The position numbers were made by a program, and so were the translations under genes. 64,000 nucleotides of DNA from Angelakisella sp. (lineage in GTDB: Bacteria > Bacillota > Clostridia > Oscillospirales > Ruminococcaceae): assembly GCA_020025195.1 (NCBI GenBank), contig JAHHSN010000002.1:45014-109013 (forward strand), read 5' to 3'. This document shows, one piece after another, positions 23,018 through 31,971 of this stretch. How positions within the stretch are numbered: the first letter of the stretch is position 1; each line of letters begins with the position of its first letter. A model generated the notes under the pieces. That model saw nothing but the letters and a program-made list of their open reading frames with translations. It was not told the DNA's origin and ran no database searches.

Positions 23018-23716
23018 ATGGGTATTCTTCAGCGATTTACGGACATCATGAGCGCGAACATCAACAGCCTGCTTGCGGGTGTGGAGGAAAAGAACGCCGG
23101 CAAACTTCTGGAAAAGTATCTCAAAGACGCAAGAGAAAATCTGGAGGAGCTCAAGGCGGAGACCTCTGCGGTCATTGCGGATGAGATGGCGTGCGGCCGC
23201 CGTGTCACTGCGGCGAATGAGGAGATCGCCAAGATGGATCGCTTTGCCGAGAAGGCGGTTCTCGCGGGGAACGATGAGGACGCCCTCAAATTCCTCGGCG
23301 CCAAGGCCAAGCTGGTCGCGGAGAAGGCCGATCTCGAAAAGGCGTATCTCATGGCGAAGGAAAACAGCGACAAGATGCGCGAGATGACCAAGAAGCTGAT
23401 GAGCGATGTCGAAAGCGCCACCGGCAAGATGGCGGAGCTGCAGGCGAAGCTCAAGCTCGTGGAAAACAAGGAAAAGATGGATGATCTCAACCGGAAGATC
23501 GCGGGACGCACCGAGATGGACGGCTTTGAGAACATGATGGAAGCCGTCCAGAAGCGCATCGACGCGGTGGAAGCGAAATCGGCCCTCAACGCGGAGCTTT
23601 CCGACAAGATGGACATGAGAAGTCTGGAGGAAAAATACTCTGACGACGCTCAGGGGGAGGCTTCCGCGGACGCGGCGGCAGACCTTGCGGCTCTGAAGGC
23701 TCGTCTGGGGAAATAA
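23018..23716 (+). CDS. PspA/IM30-family membrane-stress protein
   Basis: 232-residue, almost entirely helical coiled-coil protein beginning MGILQRFTDIMSANINSLL, the amphipathic helix that binds membranes in PspA, LiaH and Vipp1. It would assemble on damaged inner membrane. The neighbours are a zinc-ribbon membrane protein (YdjG type) and an SPFH protein (YdjI type), matching the Bacillus ydjFGHI set without ydjH. AGGAGG precedes the ATG. Its own promoter is visible. Confidence 0.92.
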   Translation: MGILQRFTDIMSANINSLLAGVEEKNAGKLLEKYLKDARENLEELKAETSAVIADEMACGRRVTAANEEIAKMDRFAEKAVLAGNDEDALKFLGAKAKLVAEKADLEKAYLMAKENSDKMREMTKKLMSDVESATGKMAELQAKLKLVENKEKMDDLNRKIAGRTEMDGFENMMEAVQKRIDAVEAKSALNAELSDKMDMRSLEEKYSDDAQGEASADAAADLAALKARLGK

Positions 23717-23719
23717 AAT

Positions 23720-24994
23720 ATGACTCAAACGACAGGCACTGGGGCGGAACTTATCTGTCCCAGCTGCGGCGGGCACATCATATTTGACGCGGAGGCACAG
23801 CAGTTTCGTTGTGCCTCTTGCGGTGCTATACAGAAAATCGCTCCGAAGAAAGAACAGGTGGAGGAGTATGACTTTGCCGACTACCGCCTTCGGGAGAAAA
23901 AACATATGCTGGAGGGTGGCGAGCTGACGCTCATCTGCGGCCACTGCGGCGCCGAGATCTTCCTTTTGGCGAACGAAACGGCAACGGTCTGTCCCATGTG
24001 CGGCAAGCCGGCGCTTCGTCCCGCGGGACAGGATACCGGCATCCCGGTGGAGGGGGTCGTCCCCTTTGCCATCGACCGCTTTGAGGCACAGAAGCGCTTC
24101 GGCGCGTGGATCCGCAAGCGCTGGTTTGCCCCTAATTCCCTCAAGAAGCTCTTTTCGGAGGGACAGCTGCAGGGGGTCTATGTGCCGTTCTGGACCTATG
24201 ACGTCGAGGCTTCGGCGGAATATACCGGACGGGGCGGCATCACCCGCACCCGGACGAACTCGAAGGGGGAGACCCAGACCTACACCGACTGGTACCCCGT
24301 GTCGGGCGAGGTGTACGGCCGTTATGACGACCTGCAGGTCTGCGCCTCCCGCACCTTTCAGCACGGGCTGATTGAGCGCGTGCTGCCCTATGATTCCATC
24401 CGCGACACCCGCCCCTACCAGCCGCAGTATTTGAGCGGTTACCGGGCGGAGCGCTATACGGTGAGCGGCGTGGAGGGCTTTGAGGAGGCGCGGCAGAGCG
24501 TGGAACGGGATCTTTCCTCCCGTGCTACCTCCGAGATCCGGGGGAAGGGATACGATCAGGCGCAGCTTGTCTCGCTGGATTCCCGCTGTCACCATGTGCG
24601 CTACAAGCACATTCTGGTGCCGCTCTGGAACGCGCGGTACGGTTACCGCGGCAAAACCTATCGGTATATGATAAACGGCGAGACGGGAAAGGTTTCGGCG
24701 GAGTACCCCAAAAGTCCCGCCAAGATTGCTCTTGTGGTACTGGCGGTACTCCTCTTTATGGGGGCGCTTCTTTACTTCATGGGTTTCTTTGAGCCGGATC
24801 TGTCACCCGATTATTCCTACTACAGCGGGTGCGTGGTGCAGAGCCTTGATGAGGAACGGACTTTTGAGCCGGAAACCGGCTTGCTGGAATACAACGCCCT
24901 TATGAGTGGAACGGTCCCCGGAGGGCAGGACCCGCCAAGCGGCAGGGAACGACTGGACGAGGGAGAGCATCCTTCCGCCGGGAGGGCATTTTGA
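23720..24994 (+). CDS. Zinc-ribbon membrane protein (YdjG-like)
   Basis: 424 residues. Two zinc ribbons occupy the N-terminus (CPSCGG with CASCG, then CGHCG with CPMCG). A long soluble beta-rich middle follows (QLQGVYVPFWTYDVEASAEY, the conserved core of this family). One membrane segment lies near residues 333-355 (IALVVLAVLLFMGALLYFMG). An extra hydrophilic tail of about 65 residues after the membrane segment is atypical. It lies 3 nt after the pspA-like gene and probably anchors PspA and the SPFH protein at the membrane. Confidence 0.82.
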   Translation: MTQTTGTGAELICPSCGGHIIFDAEAQQFRCASCGAIQKIAPKKEQVEEYDFADYRLREKKHMLEGGELTLICGHCGAEIFLLANETATVCPMCGKPALRPAGQDTGIPVEGVVPFAIDRFEAQKRFGAWIRKRWFAPNSLKKLFSEGQLQGVYVPFWTYDVEASAEYTGRGGITRTRTNSKGETQTYTDWYPVSGEVYGRYDDLQVCASRTFQHGLIERVLPYDSIRDTRPYQPQYLSGYRAERYTVSGVEGFEEARQSVERDLSSRATSEIRGKGYDQAQLVSLDSRCHHVRYKHILVPLWNARYGYRGKTYRYMINGETGKVSAEYPKSPAKIALVVLAVLLFMGALLYFMGFFEPDLSPDYSYYSGCVVQSLDEERTFEPETGLLEYNALMSGTVPGGQDPPSGRERLDEGEHPSAGRAF

Positions 24995-25052
24995 CCCGGC
25001 GGCGTTAAGCCCCGGAAGGACCGGCAGCGCCGGGAAAAAGGAGGAAATCAAG

Positions 25053-26018
25053 ATGGGACTACTGTTTGGACAGAGAAGAGATACCGTCGAGTGGATCGAA
25101 TATCGCCCGGATGTGCTCTTTTATAAGTGGAAAAACCGTGAGATCAAAACCGGCTCTAAGCTGGTGCTCCGCGCGGGGCAGAAGGCGATCTTCTATTCCG
25201 GCGGCAAGATCCACGGCGTCTTTGAAAACGAGGGGACCTTCGATATCGATACCGAGATCGTGCCGTTCCTTTCTTCGATCTCCGGGGCGTTCCGCCTGAG
25301 AAGCGATACCGGCGAGCGCGCCGAGATCTATTTTGTCAATGCTAAGGAGCTGACGCTCAACTGGGGGACCCCTCAGCGCATCATGATCCCCACCCCGGAG
25401 GTGCCTTCCGGCATCCCGGTGGGGGCGAACGGCAATCTGGTCATCCGCTTCAGGGATTACCTCACCTTCATTGAGAAGGTTGCCGGCGTGCGGGATACCT
25501 TCACTCTGGCGGACATCTCCGACCGGATTCGCGGCGAGATGAGCGCTATTGTGGCGGAGGCAATCCTCGGCAATGAGAAGACGGTCGGCCTCAATGCGCT
25601 GGTCGGCCTGCAGGCCAATAGCCGCGCGCTCGGCAAAAAGATCGCGGAGGAGCTGGATCAGGAGCTCTTTGACATCGGCCTTTCCGTGGCCGACGTCAAC
25701 GTGATGAGCGTGAGCTACCCCGAGGAAGTGCAGAAGATGGCGGAAAAGGTGGCGGCACAGTCCTTTATCACCGATATCGGCCGCTATGCCACCGTCGCGG
25801 CGGCGGACGGCATGGAAAACGGGACCGCCGGTGTGGCGGGCCTCGGCGCGGAGGTCGCCATTGGCGCGGAGATCGCCCGGCAGATGTCGGGCCAGCAGAA
25901 GGCGGCTCCTGCCACTCCCGCGGCACCCGCGGACGGTCTGGAGGACCGCTTCTGCACCAAATGCCGCAGGATGGTGCGGGGGAACTTCTGCCCCTACTGC
26001 GGGAACCCCACCGTATAA
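25053..26018 (+). CDS. SPFH-domain protein with zinc ribbon (YdjI-like)
   Basis: 321 residues. The SPFH/band-7-like fold covers roughly residues 15-250 (TVEWIEYRPDVLFYKWKNRE, then FRDYLTFIEKVAGVRDTF, then GLSVADVNVMSVSYPEEVQK). It ends in an Ala/Pro linker and a C-terminal zinc ribbon (CTKCRRMVRGNFCPYCG). I chose the ATG at 25053 after AAGGAGG; the open frame upstream has no ribosome site and overlaps the previous gene. In Bacillus, YdjI recruits YdjG and PspA-like proteins to the membrane. Last gene of the cluster. Confidence 0.88.
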   Translation: MGLLFGQRRDTVEWIEYRPDVLFYKWKNREIKTGSKLVLRAGQKAIFYSGGKIHGVFENEGTFDIDTEIVPFLSSISGAFRLRSDTGERAEIYFVNAKELTLNWGTPQRIMIPTPEVPSGIPVGANGNLVIRFRDYLTFIEKVAGVRDTFTLADISDRIRGEMSAIVAEAILGNEKTVGLNALVGLQANSRALGKKIAEELDQELFDIGLSVADVNVMSVSYPEEVQKMAEKVAAQSFITDIGRYATVAAADGMENGTAGVAGLGAEVAIGAEIARQMSGQQKAAPATPAAPADGLEDRFCTKCRRMVRGNFCPYCGNPTV

Positions 26019-26030
26019 TAGAAAAAACCG

Positions 26031-26069
26031 AAAGAGAGCTTTTCCCTGTACAGGGAAGGCTCTCTTTTT
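26031..26069 (+). terminator. Terminator of the PspA-YdjG-YdjI cluster
   Basis: AAAGAGAGCTTTTCCCTG pairs with CAGGGAAGGCTCTCTTTTT around a central TA. Confidence 0.85.
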
Positions 26070-26153
26070 GGGCTTTTCTGTTTACTTTTCCGGGGCTCAA
26101 TGGTATACTTTACTATATGTGTGGACATAGCAGGAAGATCAGGAGGAAGAAAG

Positions 26154-26891
26154 ATGGATCGCTGTTTACAGAAGGAAGAACGTGCGAAAAAGGTCCTCGC
26201 GGTGCTTCGCATCATTTATATTATCGGTGCGGTATTTTTTGCCGTGCGGGGCTACATGGCACACAGCTCTTATGAGACCGTTCAGTCCATTGCCACCCTT
26301 GTCATTATTCCGGGTGTTTGGCTGGTGCGGCGGCTGTTCCGCTTTTCCGGCGGCTATCAGCTGGAGTGCATCCTCTACATCTTTGTTTTCCTCAGCTGGC
26401 TCATGGGGAGCGCAGGAGAGCTTTACTACACCGTCCCTTATTTTGATAAGATGGTCCATTGTCTTTCCGGGCTTTTTGTCTCTTTTCTGGCGCTCACCCT
26501 CTATATGATGCTGGAGCGCCGCCACAGCAGAGTGGGAGAGAACCCCGCGACGGCCTGCCTCTTTGTGTTTTTTGCCTCCATGGCGGTGGCGGGGATGTTT
26601 GAGCTCTGTGAATTTGTGCTCACTCCCATCACCGGACGGGATATGCAGCATGTGGCGGAGACCGGCGTCGCCGATACCATGGGCGATATGTTCGTCTGCC
26701 TTATCGGCACCATCTTTTCGGTTATTATGATGATCCTTGCCGCCAAAAAGCAGAAGCCCAATTTCTTTACCGACGTGGCGCAAGCCTTTGTCTTTCAGAA
26801 CCCTCTAAAAGAGAAAAAACAAGGCGCCCCGGCCGACCTCTCAAAAGACGCTGAAAATCCTTGCCCTTCCGTCGCTCGACGTCTTAAGTGA
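26154..26891 (+). CDS. YjdF-like (DUF2238-type) integral membrane protein
   Basis: 245 residues with about six membrane segments. Two conserved family stretches can be seen: YFDKMVHCLSGLFVSF and MFELCEFVLTPITGRDMQH, followed by DTMGDMFVCLIGTI. These acidic/His residues inside membrane helices are the hallmark of the DUF2238/YjdF group. The ATG follows AGGAGGA; a TGGTATACT extended -10 lies about 50 nt upstream. Function unknown. The last 40 residues are hydrophilic and cytoplasmic by inference. Confidence 0.75.
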   Translation: MDRCLQKEERAKKVLAVLRIIYIIGAVFFAVRGYMAHSSYETVQSIATLVIIPGVWLVRRLFRFSGGYQLECILYIFVFLSWLMGSAGELYYTVPYFDKMVHCLSGLFVSFLALTLYMMLERRHSRVGENPATACLFVFFASMAVAGMFELCEFVLTPITGRDMQHVAETGVADTMGDMFVCLIGTIFSVIMMILAAKKQKPNFFTDVAQAFVFQNPLKEKKQGAPADLSKDAENPCPSVARRLK

Positions 26892-26894
26892 AAC

Positions 26895-26946
26895 AAAAAA
26901 GAAAAGCCCTCTCACCGAATGCTCGGTGGGAGGGTCTTTTATTTTT
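26895..26946. terminator. Bidirectional terminator
   Basis: AAGCCCTCTCACCGA and TCGGTGGGAGGGTCTT arms around ATGC, with A and T runs outside. Confidence 0.85.
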
Positions 26947-28057
26947 ACCACTTTAAGGAGATCTTGTTTTGAGGGCAGCGTGCCACGCAGAAGCCGCAGC
27001 CGGTGCAGCGCTCCCGCTCAATGATGATCTCGCCCTCTTTGTTTCGCCCGACGGCGCCGTAGATGCAGCCGTCCCGGCAGAGAGAGCAGTCCTCTCGGCA
27101 GGGAGAGGAGAGGCTCGCGGTGAGGGGCTGGGGCTGCACATCCTCAAAGGGACGGAGCGAAGCGAGCGCCGCACCGCGAATTTCGGAGAGGGAATGACAG
27201 CCCTGTTCCTCCATCCACCGGTTGAGCTCCTCGATGATCTGGGTGATGACGCCGTAGCCCTTTTCCATAATGACCGACGCCAGCTGTACGCACTCCGCGC
27301 CCATCATCAGGAATTCCAGAACGTCATGGGCGCTCCTGATACCGCCGCAGCTGCAGACGGGAAGGCTGGAGATCTGCTTGAGGGTGGCGGTGGTGGCGAG
27401 CGCGATGGGGTGGACCTGCTTGCCGCTGTACCCGCCGTAGGTGGGCATGAGGGCCTGCCGCCGGTCCAGATCGACGCCGGAAAGCCCCTTGAGCGCGTCG
27501 ATGGCGCTGATGCCGTTGACACCGGCTTTTTCAAGGGCGCGGGCAAATCCTGCCGAGTTTGCTGCCTCATAGGAGAGCTTCACCATGACGGGGATTTCCA
27601 CCGCCTCCACAACGGCGCGCACAAAGTTGTGGAACTCCTGCGAAAAACCGCTGTTGCCGGCACTTCGGGTGCCAACCGGCGCGGAAATGCTGATCTCGAT
27701 GGCATCGGCGCCCATGCGCTCCACCTTGGTGGCAAGATAGGAAAGCTCTGAGGGGGAATTGCCCCAGATGCTGGCGATGAGCCGGCAGTCCCCGAGATGG
27801 AGAAGCTCCAGCTCCTGTTCCCACTGCTCCAGATGCATGTCGGAAAACAGCTTGGTATTAAAAAGCTGCTCCTCATGGTTCCAGTAGACCCTGGGATGAA
27901 GCATGGGGTTGGCTTCCAGTGTGATGGTCTCGGTGATAACGGCCGCGGCGCCGGCGTCGATGGAACGCTGAATCGAGGCAGCGTCGTGAGACCAGGGACC
28001 CGCTGCCACCACGATCGGGTTTTTAAGCTTCAGTCCCATAAATTCGGTAGAGATCAT
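26945..28057 (-). CDS. PreA-like dihydropyrimidine/dihydroorotate dehydrogenase family protein with ferredoxin domain
   Basis: 370 residues: an FMN-binding TIM barrel of the class-1 dihydroorotate dehydrogenase fold with PreA features (GGYSGKQVHPIAL, CSCGGIRSAHDVLEFLMMGA). A C-terminal two-cluster ferredoxin domain follows (CREDCSLCRDGC and CTGCGFCVARCP). PreA with PreT reduces uracil or thymine with NADH. Here the loop that normally reads N-x-SCP reads SISAP, so the active-site Cys is Ala126. No PreT partner is adjacent. The divergent codB-codA and the LacI gene next door suggest a pyrimidine role, but the reaction is uncertain. Good ribosome site GAGGGGG. Confidence 0.78.
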   Translation of the reverse strand: MISTEFMGLKLKNPIVVAAGPWSHDAASIQRSIDAGAAAVITETITLEANPMLHPRVYWNHEEQLFNTKLFSDMHLEQWEQELELLHLGDCRLIASIWGNSPSELSYLATKVERMGADAIEISISAPVGTRSAGNSGFSQEFHNFVRAVVEAVEIPVMVKLSYEAANSAGFARALEKAGVNGISAIDALKGLSGVDLDRRQALMPTYGGYSGKQVHPIALATTATLKQISSLPVCSCGGIRSAHDVLEFLMMGAECVQLASVIMEKGYGVITQIIEELNRWMEEQGCHSLSEIRGAALASLRPFEDVQPQPLTASLSSPCREDCSLCRDGCIYGAVGRNKEGEIIIERERCTGCGFCVARCPQNKISLKW

Positions 28058-28102
28058 GATAGGTACCCCCTCAATAAGGTTGGACAGACGGCAGGAATGA
28101 CG

Positions 28103-29125
28103 TCAGCCAAACAGTTCATATATATGTTTTGTATTGCCGCAGGAATGCCGGATCTTGAGCTGCGGCTGCAGAATGATTTCCTGGGGAATATCGGATTCCT
28201 CGTTGTCCTCGATGAGGTCAAAAAGCATACGGGCGGCGACCATCCCGAGACGGCGGGAGGGAAGCTCCAGACTGGTGAGCGCGGGCGTTACGATGGAGCA
28301 CATCGGGGAATCGCTCAGTCCCGCGAGCGCGAACTCGGAGGGGATGCTCACATGACTGTCATTGGCGGCCTTCATCACGCCGAACGCCAGTTCGTTGCTG
28401 GAGGCGATGAGGGCAGGGGGGAGGGAGTCGTTTTGCAGCATTTTCTGCGCCGCGAGGTAACCTCCCTGAATGGTATCCTTGGCGTAAAGAATCTGCTCCC
28501 GGGAATGGGAAAGCAGCTCCTTCAGCGCCCGGCGGTAGCCCTCAATGAGCTGACCGATCTCGGAAAGAGGGGCGCTGTCCAGCAGCAGGGTGATGCTGGT
28601 GTGGCCCATTTCGATAAAGTGCCGGGTCATCTGGTAGGCGCCCGCCTCATAGTTGATGAAGCACTGGTTGGAGCAGAAATCCGCTTCCCGTTTGCCGATG
28701 TGCACCCAGGGACAGCCGGAACCGAGGAGAGAAGCAATCTCGCTGTGCGCCAGCTGGGAGGAGACCAGAATGATGCCGTCCACCTTTCGGTCGGTGACCA
28801 TTTTAAGGTAGGCGCGCTCCTCCTCGGCGTTCGCGTGGGTATTGCAGAGAAAAACGGTGTGATTCTTTTTAAGAGCGACCGTTTCCACACCGGTCATCAG
28901 GTTGACAAAACGCTGATTTTCAATGTTGGGGACAAAGAGGGCGATGGTGTTGGTGCGCCCGAGGTTAAGTCCCCGCGCGAACCAGTTGGGCTGGTAATTG
29001 AGCTTGTTCATCACCGCGAGGATGTGATTTTTGGTATCGGGCTGCACCTGCTCAGGATGATTGAGCACCCGGGAAATGGTGGCAACGGAAACTCCTGCCG
29101 CTTTGGCGACTTCCTTGATGTTCAT
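28103..29125 (-). CDS. LacI-family transcriptional regulator
   Basis: 340 residues: N-terminal helix-turn-helix (MNIKEVAKAAGVSVATISRV and LNHPEQVQPDT) with the hinge helix (NWFARGLNLGRTNTIAL), then a periplasmic-binding-like sensor domain. The ATG at 29125 follows AGGGGAGG. It diverges from codB-codA and shares the minus strand with the PreA-like gene, so it most likely controls this pyrimidine locus. A TGAAACCGGTTACA site at the codB start is a plausible operator. The effector is not known; a nucleobase would be a sensible guess. Confidence 0.92.
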   Translation of the reverse strand: MNIKEVAKAAGVSVATISRVLNHPEQVQPDTKNHILAVMNKLNYQPNWFARGLNLGRTNTIALFVPNIENQRFVNLMTGVETVALKKNHTVFLCNTHANAEEERAYLKMVTDRKVDGIILVSSQLAHSEIASLLGSGCPWVHIGKREADFCSNQCFINYEAGAYQMTRHFIEMGHTSITLLLDSAPLSEIGQLIEGYRRALKELLSHSREQILYAKDTIQGGYLAAQKMLQNDSLPPALIASSNELAFGVMKAANDSHVSIPSEFALAGLSDSPMCSIVTPALTSLELPSRRLGMVAARMLFDLIEDNEESDIPQEIILQPQLKIRHSCGNTKHIYELFG

Positions 29126-29302
29126 TCCGTTTCCTCCCCTCACACTTGAATAATACCAGTTGCTTTAATGATTAAATCATATAATAACATGAAGGAAATA
29201 TGATGTAAAGTTTTGGGGGCGAATTTGACCGTTTTTTATTCATACTGACGAACTGCACAAAGAATAGGGCGGTTTTTTGGCGTTAAAAAAGACAAAAACA
29301 GG

Positions 29303-29331
29303 TAGACATTGCGAAAAACCTGTGGTATATT
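29303..29331 (+). promoter_or_regulatory. Promoter of codB-codA
   Basis: TAGACA (29303-29308), a 17-nt spacer and TATATT (29326-29331) with the extended TGG in front. Confidence 0.7.
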
Positions 29332-29343
29332 GAAAACGAGGAA

Positions 29344-29368
29344 TGAAACCGGTTACATAAAGGTTTCA
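29344..29368 (+). promoter_or_regulatory. Probable LacI-family operator at the codB start
   Basis: TGAAACCGGTTACA (29344-29357) has the CG-centred palindrome typical of LacI-family sites. An additional GGTTTCA (29362-29368) mirrors its left half. It overlaps the expected transcription start of codB, so binding would block initiation or early elongation. Confidence 0.7.
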
Positions 29369-29393
29369 TGCAACATTATGAGGAGGTATTTCC

Positions 29394-30626
29394 ATGAGTG
29401 AAAACACAAAAGCGGTAGCTGTGGACCAGGACTATTCCTTTGAAGCAGTACCCGAAGCATCCCGTAAGGGATTCTGGAACATGTTCGTTGTTATGCTGGG
29501 CTTTACGTTCTTTTCTGCCAGCATGAGCGTCGGTGCCAAGCTCGGAAACGGTCTGGATCTTTCCGGATTCATTTGGGCGGTTGTTATCGGCGGTATCATT
29601 CTTGCTGCTTACTGCGGCATCCTCGCCTATATCGGCAGTGAAACCGGTCTCAGCATCGACCTTCTGGCTCGCCGTGCATTCGGCACCAAGGGCTCCTGGC
29701 TGCCCTCTCTGGTTCAGGGCTTCACCCAGATCGGCTGGTTCGGCGTTGGTGTTGCAATGTTCGCTATTCCGGCGTCCGATGTCCTTCACTGCAATCCCTG
29801 GATCCCCATCATTATTGCAGGTGCTCTGATGACCGCTTCCGCCTATGTCGGCATGAAGTGCATGGCGATCGTATCCGCGGTCTCCGTTCCCCTCATCGCC
29901 ATCCTCGGCAGCTACTCCATGATCCTTTCTGTGCATGAGGGAGGCGGCTTGGAGAAAATCTTCTCCACCTCTACCGGCCTTGGCGTTCTTGCTGGTGTTG
30001 GTATGGTTATTGGTTCCTTTATCTCCGGCGGTACCGCTACTCCTAACTTCGTTCGTTTTGCCAAGACCAATAAGATTGCCGTAACGACCACCGTTATTGC
30101 TTTCTTCCTTGGAAACTCTTTGATGTTCGCCTTTGGCGCAGTTGGCGGCGCGTTCACCGGCGCGGATGACATCTTCTATGTTATGATGGCTCAGGGCCTT
30201 ACCATTCCGGCTCTCATCGTTTTGGGCGGTAATATCTGGACCACCAATGAAAATGCTCTTTACACCGGCGGCCTTGGCCTTTCCAACATCACCGGCATCC
30301 GCAAGAAGCCTCTGGTTCTTGTTGCCGGCGTCATCGGTACCGCCGCTGCCATGTGGCTCTACTGGAACTTTGTTGGCTGGCTGAGCTTCCTGAACGGCGC
30401 CCTGCCTCCCATCGGTATCATCGTCATGCTCGACTTCTTCAAGAACCGCAAGAACTATGCACATGACAGCGAGGTGACCCGCGTTGTTAACTGGTTCGCG
30501 GTCGCTGGTATGGTTGCAGGTGCTCTGGTTGGTAACTTTGTCCACTGGGGTATTGCCGCTATCAACTCCATGGCTATTGCAGCGATCTTCTACTACATCG
30601 GTGAAGCGGTCAACAAGAATAAATAA
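29394..30626 (+). CDS. codB: Cytosine permease
   Basis: 410-residue transporter of the NCS1 family with about twelve membrane segments. The first has FWNMFVVMLGFTFFSASMSV, and the substrate region shows the usual GWFGVGVAMFAIP stretch. It would import cytosine with a cation. It is 36 nt upstream of codA and has AGGAGG ahead of the ATG. Regulation is probably by the divergent LacI-type protein. Confidence 0.9.
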   Translation: MSENTKAVAVDQDYSFEAVPEASRKGFWNMFVVMLGFTFFSASMSVGAKLGNGLDLSGFIWAVVIGGIILAAYCGILAYIGSETGLSIDLLARRAFGTKGSWLPSLVQGFTQIGWFGVGVAMFAIPASDVLHCNPWIPIIIAGALMTASAYVGMKCMAIVSAVSVPLIAILGSYSMILSVHEGGGLEKIFSTSTGLGVLAGVGMVIGSFISGGTATPNFVRFAKTNKIAVTTTVIAFFLGNSLMFAFGAVGGAFTGADDIFYVMMAQGLTIPALIVLGGNIWTTNENALYTGGLGLSNITGIRKKPLVLVAGVIGTAAAMWLYWNFVGWLSFLNGALPPIGIIVMLDFFKNRKNYAHDSEVTRVVNWFAVAGMVAGALVGNFVHWGIAAINSMAIAAIFYYIGEAVNKNK

Positions 30627-30662
30627 TAGTCAATCTGATCTTCGATACGGAGGGAATTTGGT

Positions 30663-31898
30663 ATGCTGATTAAAAATCTTTACATCGAAAACGCCACCGA
30701 AGCGATGGATATTCGCATTACTGATGGCAAATTTGAGAAAATTGCCGCCGGCCTGACGGCAATGCCCGGGGAAGAAGTAGTGGACTGCGGCGGGCGTCTC
30801 GCACTGCCCCCCTTCATCGAGTCGCACGTCCATCTGGACACCTGCCTCACCGCCGGTCAGCCCGTCTGGAACATGAGCGGTACCCTCTTTGAGGGCATCG
30901 AGTGCTGGGAAAAGCGTAAGGAAACCCTCACCAAGGAGGACGTCAAAGCGCGCGTCAACCGTGCCGTCCGGATGCAGGCAAGCCACGGCATCCAGTATGT
31001 CCGCACCCATGTGGATGTGAACGACCCCAAGCTGACCGCTTTGGAAGCCATCCTGGAGCTTCGCGAGGAGCTTAAGGACTTCATGACCATTCAGATCGTT
31101 GCCTTCCCGCAGTACGGTATTCTCAGCTACCCGAACGGCAAGGGTCTGGTGGAGCAGGCGGTCAAGATGGGAGCGGACGCTGTCGGCGCCATTCCGCACT
31201 TTGAGTTCACCCGTGAGTATTCGGTTGAGTCGCTCAATATCGCTATGGCGATCGCCGAGAAATACGACAAACTGGTGGACGTCCACTGCGACGAGATCGA
31301 CGACGAGGCTTCCCGCGGCCTGGAGACCCTCGCGGCCCGTGCCTATGAGTCCGGCCTGAGGGATCGCGTTACCGCGAGCCACACCACCGCGATGCATTCT
31401 TATAATAACGCCTATGTGGTACGCCTTATGCGTCTTCTTAAGATGTCCGGTATCAACTTTGTGGCGAACCCCTGCGTCAATGTTCACCTCGGCGGACGGA
31501 TGGATAACTATCCCAAGCGCCGCAGCATGACCCGTGTCAAGGAGCTGACCGCGGAGGGCATCAACTGCTCCTTCGGCTATGACGACATCTTCGATCCGTG
31601 GAATCCTCTGGGCAACGGCAATATGCGTGATGTAGTCTATATGGGTCTCTACGCCGGGCATATGCTGGGCTACGATGAGATCATGGGTTCCTACAAGTTC
31701 ATCTCCACCAACGCCGCCCGCACCCTCCATCTGGGTGAGAGCTATGGTATCAAGGAGGGGAACCCCGCGAACTTCATCGTCATGGACGCGAAGAACTACT
31801 ATGATGCCCTCAATGAGGACGCCGAGGTACTCTATTCCTATAAGGACGGTAAGCTGATCGTTGAGAATAAGCCTGCCGAAAGAACCGTTAAATTCTAA
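30663..31898 (+). CDS. codA: Cytosine deaminase
   Basis: Converts cytosine to uracil and ammonia. The 411-residue amidohydrolase shows the metal-site motifs ESHVHLDTC, DVHCDEIDDEASRGLETLA, ASHTTAMHSYNNAYV and FGYDDIFDPWNPLGNGNM, the last holding the catalytic-site Asp. Layout matches E. coli-type CodA rather than the small yeast-type enzyme. It forms an operon with codB. Uracil could feed salvage or the PreA-like enzyme next door. Confidence 0.93.
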   Translation: MLIKNLYIENATEAMDIRITDGKFEKIAAGLTAMPGEEVVDCGGRLALPPFIESHVHLDTCLTAGQPVWNMSGTLFEGIECWEKRKETLTKEDVKARVNRAVRMQASHGIQYVRTHVDVNDPKLTALEAILELREELKDFMTIQIVAFPQYGILSYPNGKGLVEQAVKMGADAVGAIPHFEFTREYSVESLNIAMAIAEKYDKLVDVHCDEIDDEASRGLETLAARAYESGLRDRVTASHTTAMHSYNNAYVVRLMRLLKMSGINFVANPCVNVHLGGRMDNYPKRRSMTRVKELTAEGINCSFGYDDIFDPWNPLGNGNMRDVVYMGLYAGHMLGYDEIMGSYKFISTNAARTLHLGESYGIKEGNPANFIVMDAKNYYDALNEDAEVLYSYKDGKLIVENKPAERTVKF

Positions 31899-31925
31899 TT
31901 GCCCCTCACAAATTCTCCTTAATAA

Positions 31926-31960
31926 AGAAAAAACGTCTGCCACCCTCGGCGGACGTTTTT
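31926..31960 (+). terminator. Terminator of codB-codA
   Basis: AACGTCTGCC and GGCGGACGTT arms followed by T residues. Confidence 0.85.
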
Positions 31961-31971
31961 CCTTTATCCTG

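Noticed and set aside
21797..24610. A 937-codon open frame on the minus strand
   Set aside because: It is antisense to the glucokinase, PspA and YdjG genes. Low stop-codon density in GC-rich antisense sequence explains it.
24790..24994. Possible frameshift at the end of the YdjG-like gene
   Set aside because: The frame stays open with normal codon use and no homologous continuation is visible in another frame; it is noted as an unusual tail.
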